From Afipia felis ATCC 53690 (GTDB taxonomy: Bacteria; Pseudomonadota; Alphaproteobacteria; Rhizobiales; Xanthobacteraceae), in the NCBI RefSeq assembly GCF_000314735.2, contig NZ_KB375270.1:2232001-2296000 (forward strand): a DNA stretch of 64,000 nt. The letters run 5' to 3'. The notes under the pieces are model-generated. The model saw only the letters and a list, made by a program, of their open reading frames with translations. It ran no database searches and was not told the origin of the DNA. This document shows positions 1 through 8,520 of the stretch, one piece after another. Positions within the stretch are counted from its first letter, which is position 1, and each line of letters opens with the position of its first letter. The position numbers were made by a program, and so were the translations under genes.

Positions 1-76
1 CCCACGCAACACGATGGGCAAGGTCCTGAAGGACGCGCTCCGGGCCCAATACAAATCGATCTATACTTCAGGGTAG
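1..76 (+). CDS. AMP-dependent acyl-CoA ligase, C-terminal end (partial)
   Basis: The first 76 bases hold the last 24 codons of a gene that enters from the left. The frame from base 2 reads PRNTMGKVLKDALRAQYKSI and ends at TAG 74-76. The PRNxxGKVxKxxLR block is the conserved C-terminal signature of adenylate-forming acyl-CoA synthetases (ANL family). In that family the lysine after the glycine takes part in adenylation. The substrate cannot be read from this fragment. It faces the converging flavin-protein gene that ends at 91. Confidence 0.75.
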   Translation, partial: PRNTMGKVLKDALRAQYKSIYTSG

Positions 77-90
77 CTTCATCGGATCGA

Positions 91-1044
91 TCATGTATGG
101 GCCAATTCGCGCGCGGCAAAAGGCGCAGGTAAGCTCATTCGCAATGGAAGAGCTTCCCTCCGCCTCATAATCCGCTCCGGAGTGAAGCGCCATGCCCGCT
201 CGGCGTCTTCGAGCGGCGCGCGCTCACCGCAAGTGGAGAACACCTCGACCCCGCCCGTCATCTGCAACAAATCGCCGTTCCGCCAATCGACGAACACCAG
301 GCCTGCACGCGGATTGACAAGAAAGTTGCCGAGTGTGTTGAAGAACATATTTCCCGCATAATCCGGAATCGTGAGTGTGCCGTCTTCCACGATCCGTACA
401 AATCCGGACCTTCCGCCGCGATGTGATACGTCGACGCGCCGACCTCGCTCATCGTCGACATAGGACGCGACGAAGAACGTATCCGCGCGCACCACCAGTT
501 CAGCCGGCGCACCCTCGAGGTGCGGTAACTCTTCAACCGTTCCCGGTCCGGCGGTAGCCGGATCGCGAGTGAGCTCCAGATTGCGAGGCGTGATGAAGCG
601 CGGGCAATTACCAAAAGATTCTTGGACCAGAACCTCGAACGTCTCGCCCTCGCCACGCCGGACGACTCCATTCAGCCGGTTGCGGCGGCGTGTCTCGAGT
701 TGAATGCCCAGAAGGGCAATGGCGTCGCCATCGTTCATGCCGTTGTCTGCCGGATCCGCGCGGTCACGACCAATCGCAGCACACAGCAGCAACGGATCCG
801 GCGAGTGGAGAAATCCAGGTACGCCTGCGCGGAGCGTCGCCCACACGTCACCGTTTTCATCAACCGCGCCCAGCACGACGAACGGCAGTTCGGCAAAGAA
901 AAGGCGATGCTGGTCGATCAGATGGCGGCGGATCACCCGCGGCCCCACCACACCCATACGGTCGGCCACGCCAACACACCGCTGCATATGGACTTCGCCA
1001 GCGTGCCACGGAGAGAACCTATCTTCGTTACTCGGATGTGACAT
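91..1044 (-). CDS. Pyridoxamine 5'-phosphate oxidase-like flavin-binding protein
   Basis: A 317-residue protein starting MSHPSNEDRF at 1044. A longer frame runs back to 1269, but it lies antisense-free inside the GST gene in another frame, so the shorter start is preferred. The C-terminal half has the split-barrel flavin pattern IPDYAGNMFFNTLGNFLVNP followed by AGLVFVDW, seen in PNPOx-like proteins. The N-terminal half (residues about 25-120) looks like a second, diverged barrel with LPFVVLGAVDENGDVWATL. The family binds FMN or F420-type flavins and acts as cytosolic oxidoreductase. The gene lies 13 bp downstream of the GST gene, so the two are probably cotranscribed. The substrate is unknown. 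Confidence 0.75.
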   Translation of the reverse strand: MSHPSNEDRFSPWHAGEVHMQRCVGVADRMGVVGPRVIRRHLIDQHRLFFAELPFVVLGAVDENGDVWATLRAGVPGFLHSPDPLLLCAAIGRDRADPADNGMNDGDAIALLGIQLETRRRNRLNGVVRRGEGETFEVLVQESFGNCPRFITPRNLELTRDPATAGPGTVEELPHLEGAPAELVVRADTFFVASYVDDERGRRVDVSHRGGRSGFVRIVEDGTLTIPDYAGNMFFNTLGNFLVNPRAGLVFVDWRNGDLLQMTGGVEVFSTCGERAPLEDAERAWRFTPERIMRRREALPLRMSLPAPFAARELAHT

Positions 1045-1057
1045 ATGCCACCCCCAA

Positions 1058-1678
1058 TCATGCCCCTGCCTCGAGACCTGCTTTGGTTTTACGGAAGGGG
1101 AAGAAACCGGGCAGCGTTTCAACCCGGCGAAGCCATGACCTGACATTGCCGTAAACAGCGAGATCGACATTCCCTTCCGGAGCACGATCGATGTAGCTGT
1201 AGAGGGCGACGTCCGCGATGCTTGGCTCAACCGTGCCCGCAATCCAATTTTTGTTGTGGAGCTCATCATCCATCACGCGCAGCAAGGCGTGCGATCGCTC
1301 GATGGCCTCTTCGGCATTCAGCTTGTAGCCGAACACCGTGATAAGACGCGCGGCGCAGGGCCCATACGCGACCTTTCCCGCCGCCACCGAAAGCCAGCGC
1401 TGAATGTTTGCGGCCGTGACCGGGTCTTCCGGAAGCCACTCTGTCGTTCCGCCTTTCTTCGCGAGATAGACGAGAATGGCATTGGAATCCGCGATGATGG
1501 TTCCGTCGTCGTCCAGTACCGGCACCTCCCCGAAACGATTGAGCCTCAGAAATTCAGCTGCCTTGTGATCATCTGCCCGAAGGTTAACCTCGACCGGCTC
1601 GTAATCCATGCCGAGCAACGACAGGAAAAGTCGCGCACGGTGTGAGTGGCCTGAGAGTGGTCCATAATAAAGTTTCAT
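1058..1678 (-). CDS. Glutathione S-transferase family protein
   Basis: A 206-residue protein of normal GST length. The N-terminal thioredoxin fold begins [19 protein letters not shown], with a candidate catalytic Ser at position 9, then the cis-proline stretch [10 protein letters not shown] and the glutathione-contacting [10 protein letters not shown] near residue 65. The C-terminal all-helical domain includes the N-capping region [16 protein letters not shown]. The family conjugates or reduces electrophiles with glutathione in the cytoplasm. It is first in a two-gene unit with the flavin protein and is divergent from a LysR gene starting 103 bp away, which is a likely regulator. The substrate cannot be inferred. 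Confidence 0.85.
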   Translation of the reverse strand: MKLYYGPLSGHSHRARLFLSLLGMDYEPVEVNLRADDHKAAEFLRLNRFGEVPVLDDDGTIIADSNAILVYLAKKGGTTEWLPEDPVTAANIQRWLSVAAGKVAYGPCAARLITVFGYKLNAEEAIERSHALLRVMDDELHNKNWIAGTVEPSIADVALYSYIDRAPEGNVDLAVYGNVRSWLRRVETLPGFFPFRKTKAGLEAGA

Positions 1679-1781
1679 GATACTTTCCCGCAGAATTACT
1701 TGTGTGCGAGAGACGATACGCTCTGGTTGCCGCTGAAATAATGGATGAAGTTAGCAAGACTTTATTTCGAGAAATGAAATA

Positions 1782-2696
1782 ATGGATCGCCTCGACGCCA
1801 TCCGCGCCTTCATTGCCGTTCTGGATGAAGGCAATCTGACCAAAGCAGCCATGCGCCTGAACCGCTCACCAGTCGCTGTGACGCGCGCGATTGCATTTCT
1901 GGAAGCGGATGTGGGCACTGAATTGCTCCACCGTACGACACGAAGTGTTCGCGTCAGTGAAGCCGGCGAACGATATGCGGTCGTGTGCCGCCGTATCTTG
2001 AACGACCTGGAAGAAGCGAATCTCGCGGCGACGGGGCTGCACGCCTCGCCCAGGGGCGTCCTGACAATTACCGCGCCAGTCCTGTTTGGAACAAGAATTC
2101 TGCGCCCGGTCATTGATGATTTTCTGGAGGAGTATCCGGCTCTGAGAATCCGGTATCTGCTCGTGGACCGTCAGGTCAACCTGGCTGAGGAAGGTATAGA
2201 TGTCGCTCTGCGAATTGGACATCTGCCGGATTCAGGATTGATAGCAACAAGGCTCGGCAGCGTCCGCCGCGTTGTCGCCGCCTCACCATCCTATCTGAAG
2301 GGCAAGCCCGCAATCCGGACCCCATCTGATTTGGCAACCCACAATTGCCTCTCGAACTTTGAACTCGGACATGGTGAGGTCTGGACCTTTCCACCAAAGC
2401 CCGGGACGAAAGCTCATCGCAATGTACGACTGAAGCCGCGCCTGAGCGTCAACACTATCGAATCTCTGGTTCGTAGCGCGGCTGACGGACATGGCATTGT
2501 CCGTGTGCTGTCCTATCAAATCGAAGAAGAAATTCGGAAAGGGAAACTACAGATACTGCTTAAAAGCGCTGAGCCGGAACCTCTGCCCGTCCACTTGGTC
2601 GTACCCGATGGACGATCAGATCTGTCCAAAGTACGGGCATTTATCGATTACGCGACCACGCGCCTCAAAACGACGTTACGCGCTTCCGCTGTTTAG
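1782..2696 (+). CDS. LysR family transcriptional regulator
   Basis: A 304-residue protein with the LysR layout. The N-terminal winged helix-turn-helix is at residues about 3-62, including LTKAAMRLNRSPVAVTRAI and the wing ending LLHRTTRSVRVSEAG. A periplasmic-binding-like effector domain follows from about residue 90. The text resembles the group with SGLIATRLGSVRRVVAASPSYL, commonly seen near GST and oxidoreductase genes. It is divergent from the GST/flavin pair, so control of that pair through the 103-bp intergenic region is the simplest reading. An AT-rich dyad (TATTTC and GAAAT) sits just before the ATG. The effector is unknown. Confidence 0.88.
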   Translation: MDRLDAIRAFIAVLDEGNLTKAAMRLNRSPVAVTRAIAFLEADVGTELLHRTTRSVRVSEAGERYAVVCRRILNDLEEANLAATGLHASPRGVLTITAPVLFGTRILRPVIDDFLEEYPALRIRYLLVDRQVNLAEEGIDVALRIGHLPDSGLIATRLGSVRRVVAASPSYLKGKPAIRTPSDLATHNCLSNFELGHGEVWTFPPKPGTKAHRNVRLKPRLSVNTIESLVRSAADGHGIVRVLSYQIEEEIRKGKLQILLKSAEPEPLPVHLVVPDGRSDLSKVRAFIDYATTRLKTTLRASAV

Positions 2697-2716
2697 TCTA
2701 TCTCCTCGAAACCGAT

Positions 2717-3436
2717 TTAGCCGACCAATCCTGGGACTTCGACACCAAGTTTCGCCGAAATTTTCTTTGCGGTCGCCAGACGATCCGCGGTCAGCTTGCT
2801 GACTGCATTGCGCGCGTTCTCCAACACCTGCTTGGGAGCACGATCCGGAGTGCCCGCATCGAACGGCGGCTCTGGATGATACTGCATATAGAGTTGAATT
2901 TGCTCCGCTGCGGGCTGGCCACGCAGCAGCGCTGCCAAATGCAACGCGCCATCAATGCCGGACGTCACACCGGCGGCGAATACCCAGTTTCCGTCAATAA
3001 CAATGCGCTGGTCTACTGGCGTAGCGCCGAAGTACGGCAGGAGATGCTGGGAGGCCCAATGTGTCGTCGCTTTCTTCCCCCTGAGCAAACCTGCAGCACC
3101 GCAAAGCAAAGCGCCCGTACAGACAGAGAATACGTACGTGGCCTTTGACGCGTGCTTGCGGATGAAGTCGAGGGTCTCCTCATCCTCCATTAAAGCCTGC
3201 TGCCCCGGACCACCCGGCACGTGCAAAACGTCGAGCTCAGGAACCTCGTCGTAGGTCATGTCTGCAACGAGGCTCAGGCCATGAAAATCCTTAATCGGAC
3301 TCCTGGTCTTTGCGGCGACATGCAGCGTCGAATTAGGAATGGCCGACAGAACTTCAAAAGGTCCCGTAAGATCGATCTGATCGAGACCCGGAAACAACAT
3401 CGACCCGATCGTGAGATGTTTGTCTGGTGGCAACAT
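2717..3436 (-). CDS. DJ-1/PfpI family protein (isonitrile hydratase-like)
   Basis: A 239-residue protein starting MLPPDKHLTIG at 3436. This start has an AAGGAAG ribosome site 9 nt upstream, so the ten-codon extension to 3466 is unlikely. The DJ-1/PfpI nucleophile elbow is VFSVCTGALLCGAAGLL with Cys106, followed by KATTHWASQHLL. The THW pattern is typical of the InhA (isonitrile hydratase) subgroup rather than chaperone or protease members. The LDVLHVPGGPG loop gives the other active-site wall. It is divergent from a MocR regulator across a short AT-rich region with dyad repeats, so the pair is probably a regulator and target. Actual substrate unknown. Confidence 0.8.
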   Translation of the reverse strand: MLPPDKHLTIGSMLFPGLDQIDLTGPFEVLSAIPNSTLHVAAKTRSPIKDFHGLSLVADMTYDEVPELDVLHVPGGPGQQALMEDEETLDFIRKHASKATYVFSVCTGALLCGAAGLLRGKKATTHWASQHLLPYFGATPVDQRIVIDGNWVFAAGVTSGIDGALHLAALLRGQPAAEQIQLYMQYHPEPPFDAGTPDRAPKQVLENARNAVSKLTADRLATAKKISAKLGVEVPGLVG

Positions 3437-3500
3437 TTCGCGTTTCTTCCTTTTACAGCGGCCCAACTTGCAGATCTTAGCAAGTCAAATATCTGAATCA

Positions 3501-3540
3501 AGACATAAATAGGTCAAATGATATTTTGACTGATATGTCT
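3501..3540. promoter_or_regulatory. Nested inverted repeat between DJ-1 gene and MocR gene
   Basis: AGACATA at 3501 pairs with TATGTCT ending at 3540. Inside it, GTCAAA at 3513 pairs with TTTGAC ending at 3530. The whole block is far more AT-rich than its surroundings and lies between two divergent starts (3436 and 3640). A plausible promoter for the MocR gene (TTGACT at 3526, then CATATT after 16 nt) overlaps it. I read it as the operator for the MocR protein and perhaps for the DJ-1 gene. This is inference from position and symmetry. Confidence 0.5.
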
Positions 3541-3639
3541 TTATATGCATATTTTGTCATATCTGATTTTGAAATAATGCTATTATTCAGTAGGGTTCGC
3601 CGTTTGCATCCTTCCAAGCCAAAAGACCACGGAACGAAA

Positions 3640-4986
3640 ATGGTAAAGACGTCTGGGAAGACGAAGTCGAGCGGCTCTTTTGAAGGGTTAGTCACCGGTC
3701 GCACAGCGACGCAAATCACAAGCAGCATCGAGGCTGCCATTCGACGCGGCACTTTTACTGTGGGCGAGGCGCTCCCGACGATTAGGACATTGGCAGACGA
3801 ACTGGGCGTGAACCGCAACACTGTTGCCGCCGCCTATCGTCGACTTTCCGATGCAGGCCTTATTGAAGGTCGCGGGCGCCAAGGCAGTCGCGTAGCCGCG
3901 CTCGGCATGGGACCGGCGAGAACGCCTCCTCCCATTCACGACGTAGGAGCAGGCAATCCCGATCCACAGCTCCTTCCCGATGTTTTTGGAGCCTTGCAAC
4001 GATGCCAATGGCATCCCCGTGACTACGACGACGCTCCCGACGAACCGGCACTTCTCGAATACGCCACCGCGCAGTTTCGTCAGGACGGAATACCTGTCGG
4101 CGACATCTGGATTTCAAACGGCACGTTCGACGCTATCGCTGTCGTACTGCAGGCGACCCTACCGAAAGGATCTACGATCGCAGTCGAGGATCCGTGCTTC
4201 ATGACAACCTTGGGATTATTGCGCGAACTCGGCTATCAGCCCATCCCGATCAAAGTCGATGATGAAGGCGCAATTCCTAAATCTCTCGATCAAGCACTAA
4301 AGAGCGGCGTTAAAGGTGCTATTCTTACACCACGGGCACAAAATCCTTATGGAGGCTCATGGTCAGCGACTCGTCAAAAAGATCTGGCCGCAGTCATCAA
4401 GCCGTACAAAGACGTTCTTGTTATCGAAGACGACCATTTTGCAGCGCTTTCGCAGTTTAAGCCCGTCACATTGGTCTCTGACGATCGTCGTAATTGGGCA
4501 GTCATCCGCTCAGTCTCCAAATACATCGGAGCAGATATGCGGCTCGCTTTTGTAAACTCCAGCAAAGACATTGGACCTAAGGTCCTGGGGCTGAGCGCAT
4601 TCACTTATCGCTGGGTCAGCAGCATTCTTCAGAAGACGTTGCTGGCGACAATCAGTGAACCAGATTACGAGACGAGGATACACAAGGCTTCCGAACTGTA
4701 CAAAAAGCGGCGGGAAACTTTCGTTCAAGCGCTAACCAAGTTCGGCATCGAAAGCCACGGAGCGGACGGTATCAATGTTTGGATTCCGGTCGAGAACGAA
4801 CAGTTCACCGCTCAGCGTTTGATGGAAGCCGGATGGATCGTCAAAGCAGGATCAATATTCAGGCTGGAGAGCCCCCCTGGAATTCGACTGACAACAAGTA
4901 CAATCACCGAGTCTCAATCGGTCGAGTTTGCGAAGCTCTTATCCAACATTCGCCAGCACCGGGTGGGCGTGCAACGTAGCGCTTAG
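3640..4986 (+). CDS. MocR-type PLP-dependent aminotransferase-like regulator
   Basis: A 448-residue protein from the ATG at 3640 (MVKTSGKTK), preceded by GGAACGA. An upstream ATG at 3526 lies within the operator-like repeat and is less likely. A GntR winged helix occupies roughly the first 85 residues (PTIRTLADELGVNRNTVAAAYRRL). The rest is a fold-type I aminotransferase domain, with NGTFDAI, VIEDDHF (pyridine-nitrogen Asp) and SVSKYIGADMRL (the PLP lysine). MocR proteins use PLP or a PLP adduct as ligand and often control an adjacent divergent gene, here the DJ-1/PfpI gene. No aminotransferase reaction is claimed. Confidence 0.85.
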   Translation: MVKTSGKTKSSGSFEGLVTGRTATQITSSIEAAIRRGTFTVGEALPTIRTLADELGVNRNTVAAAYRRLSDAGLIEGRGRQGSRVAALGMGPARTPPPIHDVGAGNPDPQLLPDVFGALQRCQWHPRDYDDAPDEPALLEYATAQFRQDGIPVGDIWISNGTFDAIAVVLQATLPKGSTIAVEDPCFMTTLGLLRELGYQPIPIKVDDEGAIPKSLDQALKSGVKGAILTPRAQNPYGGSWSATRQKDLAAVIKPYKDVLVIEDDHFAALSQFKPVTLVSDDRRNWAVIRSVSKYIGADMRLAFVNSSKDIGPKVLGLSAFTYRWVSSILQKTLLATISEPDYETRIHKASELYKKRRETFVQALTKFGIESHGADGINVWIPVENEQFTAQRLMEAGWIVKAGSIFRLESPPGIRLTTSTITESQSVEFAKLLSNIRQHRVGVQRSA

Positions 4987-5014
4987 CGTCAGGAATTCGA
5001 ACGCCCGCTTCCGG

Positions 5015-6424
5015 TCAGACGGTAACGACGCGGAGGTTGTTGGTCGAACCCGATTTGCCGAATGGCACGCCCGCGACCACGACGATGCAGTCGCCGTCCT
5101 TCGCAAGCCCGCTGTCCTTGGCATGATGAACCGCATGGCTCACCATTTCGTCATATGACGCAATATCGTCCGAACGCATGCTCGTCGAGCCCCACAGCCA
5201 GGCCAGCTGGCGGGCGGTCGACTCATTCGGCGTCACGCTCAGGATCGGCGTCGGCGAACGCTGGCGCGCGATCCGGTAGGCGGTCGCGCCGCTCGAGGTG
5301 AACGCCACGATACAGGCGGCACTGATGGAGTCGGCGACCTCCGTGGCCGCCGCCGCGATCGCGTGCTGCGGCAAAGGCTCGACCTGCGGATGCAGCGCCG
5401 CGACGATGCTGCGATACGCCTTGTGCTGCTCGGTCCGGCGGATGATGCGGTCCATCGTCTGGACCGCCTGCACCGGAAACTGCCCCGAAGCGGACTCGGC
5501 CGACAACATCACCGCGTCGGAGCCGTCATAGATCGCGGTCGCGACGTCGGAGGATTCCGCGCGCGTCGGCGTCGGCGTCTGGATCATCGATTCCAGCATC
5601 TGGGTCGCGATGATGACCGGCTTGCCCGCCAGACGGCACAGCCGCACCAGATCTTTCTGCGCGCCCGGCACGTCCTCCGGCGGGATTTCCACGCCGAGAT
5701 CGCCGCGCGCCACCATGATGGAATCCGACAGTGCGACGATATCCTCGATCACCGACATCGCCGCCGGCTTCTCGATCTTCGACATCACGCCCGCGCGCCC
5801 GCCAACCAGCGTGTGCGCCTCGATCAGGTCGGAGGCGCGCTGCACGAACGAGAACGCGACCCAGTCGACGCCAAGCTCGAGGCCGAAGGCGAGATCGACG
5901 CGATCCTTCTCGGTGATCGGCGACAGCGCCAGAATCGTGTCCGGCAGGTTGACGCCCTTGCGGTCGCTGACGATGCCGCCGGCAATCACCCTGGCATCGA
6001 TATAGCCCTCGCCCACGCCGGTCGCCGACAGCCGCACCTTGCCGTCGTCGATCAGAAGCTGGTTGCCCGGCACGATGGCGTCGAACACCTCCTTGTGCGG
6101 CAGCGGCAGGTCGTTGCCCTTCGCAGTCTTTTCGCAGACGAAGCGAACCGTGCTGCCGTTGGTCAGTTCGCGCTTGCCGCCTTCCAGCGGCCCGAGGCGG
6201 ATCTTCGGACCCTGCAGATCCTGCAGGATCGCGATCGGCGTGCCGACCTCGCGCTCGACCGCGCGGATCGCCTCATAGCGCGCGCGGTGATCCTCGTGGG
6301 TACCGTGGCTGAAATTGAGCCGGAACATGTCGACCCCGGCATCATAGAGCTTGCGGATCATCTCGGGCGAGGAACTCGCCGGGCCTAGCGTCGCAACGAT
6401 CTTCGCGCGCCGATTGCGGCTCAT
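5015..6424 (-). CDS. pyk: Pyruvate kinase
   Basis: A 469-residue protein, normal length for bacterial pyruvate kinase. The ATG at 6424 (MSRNRRAKIVATLG) has GGAAGGA 8 nt upstream; a TTG six bases earlier is an alternative. Family marks: KIVATLGPASS, FRLNFSHG, the active-site block KIEKPAAM, the metal/substrate helix IMVARGDLGVEIP and MLSAESASGQFP. It converts phosphoenolpyruvate and ADP to pyruvate and ATP in the cytoplasm. It lies downstream of the tartronate-semialdehyde reductase gene, separated by a strong hairpin, so it may have its own promoter. Next to glycerate-forming enzymes it would complete a route from glyoxylate or sugar acids to pyruvate, if glycerate kinase is encoded elsewhere. 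Confidence 0.96.
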   Translation of the reverse strand: MSRNRRAKIVATLGPASSSPEMIRKLYDAGVDMFRLNFSHGTHEDHRARYEAIRAVEREVGTPIAILQDLQGPKIRLGPLEGGKRELTNGSTVRFVCEKTAKGNDLPLPHKEVFDAIVPGNQLLIDDGKVRLSATGVGEGYIDARVIAGGIVSDRKGVNLPDTILALSPITEKDRVDLAFGLELGVDWVAFSFVQRASDLIEAHTLVGGRAGVMSKIEKPAAMSVIEDIVALSDSIMVARGDLGVEIPPEDVPGAQKDLVRLCRLAGKPVIIATQMLESMIQTPTPTRAESSDVATAIYDGSDAVMLSAESASGQFPVQAVQTMDRIIRRTEQHKAYRSIVAALHPQVEPLPQHAIAAAATEVADSISAACIVAFTSSGATAYRIARQRSPTPILSVTPNESTARQLAWLWGSTSMRSDDIASYDEMVSHAVHHAKDSGLAKDGDCIVVVAGVPFGKSGSTNNLRVVTV

Positions 6425-6451
6425 CTTCAATTCCTTCCGTCAATATAACTG

Positions 6452-6482
6452 GGATATCCGGGGCACGAAGCCCCGGATGTCC
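6452..6482 (-). terminator. Hairpin downstream of tartronate-semialdehyde reductase gene
   Basis: GGATATCCGGGGC (6452-6464) pairs with GCCCCGGATGTCC (6470-6482) over 13 bp with one G-T pair and a 5-nt loop. It starts 9 bp past the stop at 6491. The minus-strand tail is only moderately T-rich, so it may be a weak terminator or processing stem. Confidence 0.55.
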
Positions 6483-6490
6483 GGTATTGC

Positions 6491-7381
6491 TTACTTCTTG
6501 CCGGCGACCGCGTGGTTGGCCATCAGCTCGAGCGCCTTCACCATGCCCGAGTGATCCCACGCCTTGCCGCCATTGGCCGCACAGGTGTTGAACAATTCCT
6601 GCGCCATCGCGGTGTTCGGCAGCGCCACGCCGAGCGCCTTGGCACCCTGCAGCGCGAGGTTGAGATCCTTCTGGTGCAGTTCGATGCGGAAGCCTGGATC
6701 GAAGGTGCGCTTGATCATGCGCTCGCCATGCACCTCGAGGATGCGCGACGACGCAAAGCCGCCCATCAGCGCCTGACGCACCTTGGCCGGATCGGCGCCC
6801 GCTTTCGAGGCAAAGATCAGAGCTTCCGCCACCGCCTCGATGTTGAGCGCGACGATGATCTGGTTCGCGACCTTGGTGGTCTGACCGTCACCATTCGCAC
6901 CGACATGGGTGATGTTCTTGCCCATCAGCTCGAAATACGGCTTCACGGTTGCGAAGTCGTCGTCGTGACCGCCGACCATGATGGTGAGCGACGCGGCCTT
7001 GGCACCGACCTCACCGCCGGAGACCGGCGCATCGAGATAGCGCGCACCGAGCTTTTCGACCTTCGCGGCGAACTTCTTGGTTTCGATCGGCGAGATCGAA
7101 CTCATGTCGACCACGATCTTGCCCTTGCCGAGATGCTCGGCGACGCCGTTCTCTCCGAACAGCACGGATTCGACGTGCGGCGTATCCGGCACCATGATGA
7201 TGATGATGTCGGCGTTCTTCGCGACTTCGGCAGCGTTCTTGGCAACCTTGCCCTTCTTGGAAAGATCGGCCGGCACGCCTTCGATAGTGTAAAGGTGAAC
7301 CTCGTGACCGGCGGCGATCAGATGACCGGCCATCGGCGCACCCATCGTGCCCAGTCCGATGAAGCCCAGTTTCTTTGACAT
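6491..7381 (-). CDS. glxR: 2-hydroxy-3-oxopropionate (tartronate semialdehyde) reductase
   Basis: A 296-residue beta-hydroxyacid dehydrogenase. The N-terminal NAD(P) site is GFIGLGTMGAPMAGHL, the substrate loop is DAPVSGGEVGAKAASLTIMVGG, and the catalytic lysine lies in GQTTKVANQIIV. The closest family reading is GarR/GlxR, which reduces tartronate semialdehyde to D-glycerate. 3-hydroxyisobutyrate dehydrogenase is the main alternative. A GGGAG site sits 8 nt before the ATG. It is followed by pyruvate kinase and preceded by a glyoxylate/hydroxypyruvate-type reductase, which favours the glycerate role. A T-tailed terminator upstream separates it from that gene, so it probably has its own promoter in 7382-7460. 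Confidence 0.85.
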   Translation of the reverse strand: MSKKLGFIGLGTMGAPMAGHLIAAGHEVHLYTIEGVPADLSKKGKVAKNAAEVAKNADIIIIMVPDTPHVESVLFGENGVAEHLGKGKIVVDMSSISPIETKKFAAKVEKLGARYLDAPVSGGEVGAKAASLTIMVGGHDDDFATVKPYFELMGKNITHVGANGDGQTTKVANQIIVALNIEAVAEALIFASKAGADPAKVRQALMGGFASSRILEVHGERMIKRTFDPGFRIELHQKDLNLALQGAKALGVALPNTAMAQELFNTCAANGGKAWDHSGMVKALELMANHAVAGKK

Positions 7382-7460
7382 CTAAAAACTCCCTCGTGGA
7401 TTTCTGAAACGGCGTCAGGCGTTACTTCGGCAACCAGCCAAGCCTGAGAGGCCTTCTAAC

Positions 7461-7490
7461 AAAAAGAAACCGGTAGCCCGGCTTCTTTTT
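7461..7490 (-). terminator. Rho-independent terminator after hydroxyacid dehydrogenase gene
   Basis: On the minus strand AAAAAGAAGCCGG pairs with CCGGTTTCTTTTT around a 4-nt loop with one mismatch. The second arm ends in TTTTT. The A/T flanks make it usable in both directions. It lies 22 bp beyond the stop at 7513 and closes the permease/GlcG/dehydrogenase unit. Confidence 0.75.
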
Positions 7491-7512
7491 ACTCCTTGCA
7501 GCATCGAGATGC

Positions 7513-8505
7513 TTATTGCGCAGCCGCCGACTTCAACACCTCGGGATTGACACAGGTGTCGGGGACCTGGCCATTCAACACCTTGATGATGTTGTTCACC
7601 GCGATTTCACCCATCGCAATGCGCGTCTGTGGCGTCGCCGAGGCGATGTGCGGCACAACCACGACATTCGGCAAATCGACAAGGCCCGAGGCAAGCTTCG
7701 GCTCGTCTTCAAACACGTCGAGGCCAGCCCCCCAGATTTCCCCGTTCTTGAGCGCCTGTACCAGCGCGACTTCGTCGACGACAGGACCGCGGCTGGCATT
7801 AATGAGAACAGCAGTCTTCTTCATCGCCTTTAGTTCTTTCGCGCCGATATAGTGGCGTGTCTCATCGGTCAGCGGAACGTGCATCGTTAGAAAATCCGAC
7901 TCGCGGATCAAGGTGTCTTTGTCGACATAAGTCGCGCCGAATGCCTTCTCGAAGTCGGCATCCGGCTTCACATCGCTATAGATGATGTTCATATCGAAGC
8001 CGCGCGCGCGCTTGGCGACAGCCTTGCCGATACGGCCGAGACCTGCAATTCCGAGATTCTTTCGTTCAACATCAAGACCGACGAAGAACATCGGTGCCCA
8101 ACCTTGCCACTTGCCATCGCGAACAAATTTGTCAGATTCGGCGATGCGGCGCGCCGTGGCAAGCAACAGCGTCATGGTGTGGGTTGCGGTCGCATCGTCG
8201 AGCACGCCGGGCGTGTTCGTGAGAACAACATTGCGCTGGGTTGCCCCCGCCACATCGAAATTGTTGAAGCCGACTGCGTAATTCGCAACGATCCGCAGCT
8301 GCGGGCCGGCCGCATCGAGCACGTCGCCATCGACGGCGTCCGTCAGCAGGGAGATTGCAGCGTGACGCCCCTTCAATTTCTGCTTCAGTTCATCTTTGCT
8401 AAGAGCACGATCATCAGGATTAACCTCGACATCGAAATGTTTGCGCAGTTCGTCGATATTTTCCTCAGGGATTGCGCGTGTGACGTAGACGGATTTGCGG
8501 CTCAT
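7513..8505 (-). CDS. D-2-hydroxyacid dehydrogenase (glyoxylate/hydroxypyruvate reductase type)
   Basis: A 330-residue D-isomer 2-hydroxyacid dehydrogenase. The NAD site is GIAGLGRIGKAVAKR. The catalytic trio is visible as Arg in INASRGPVVDE, Glu in GLDVFEDEP and His in VVPHIASATPQTR. The pattern resembles GyaR/GhrB-like glyoxylate reductases and 2-ketogluconate reductases. It would reduce a 2-oxoacid such as glyoxylate, hydroxypyruvate or 2-ketogluconate with NAD(P)H. An AAGGGA site precedes the ATG. It lies 15 bp downstream of the GlcG-like gene and in the same direction as the KdgT-type permease, so the substrate is probably the transported sugar acid or its product. Confidence 0.88.
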   Translation of the reverse strand: MSRKSVYVTRAIPEENIDELRKHFDVEVNPDDRALSKDELKQKLKGRHAAISLLTDAVDGDVLDAAGPQLRIVANYAVGFNNFDVAGATQRNVVLTNTPGVLDDATATHTMTLLLATARRIAESDKFVRDGKWQGWAPMFFVGLDVERKNLGIAGLGRIGKAVAKRARGFDMNIIYSDVKPDADFEKAFGATYVDKDTLIRESDFLTMHVPLTDETRHYIGAKELKAMKKTAVLINASRGPVVDEVALVQALKNGEIWGAGLDVFEDEPKLASGLVDLPNVVVVPHIASATPQTRIAMGEIAVNNIIKVLNGQVPDTCVNPEVLKSAAAQ

Positions 8506-8520
8506 TATTGAATCCCTTTC

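Noticed and set aside
5363..6388. Plus-strand 341-residue open frame
   Set aside because: Antisense to pyruvate kinase; arginine-rich translation typical of shadow frames.
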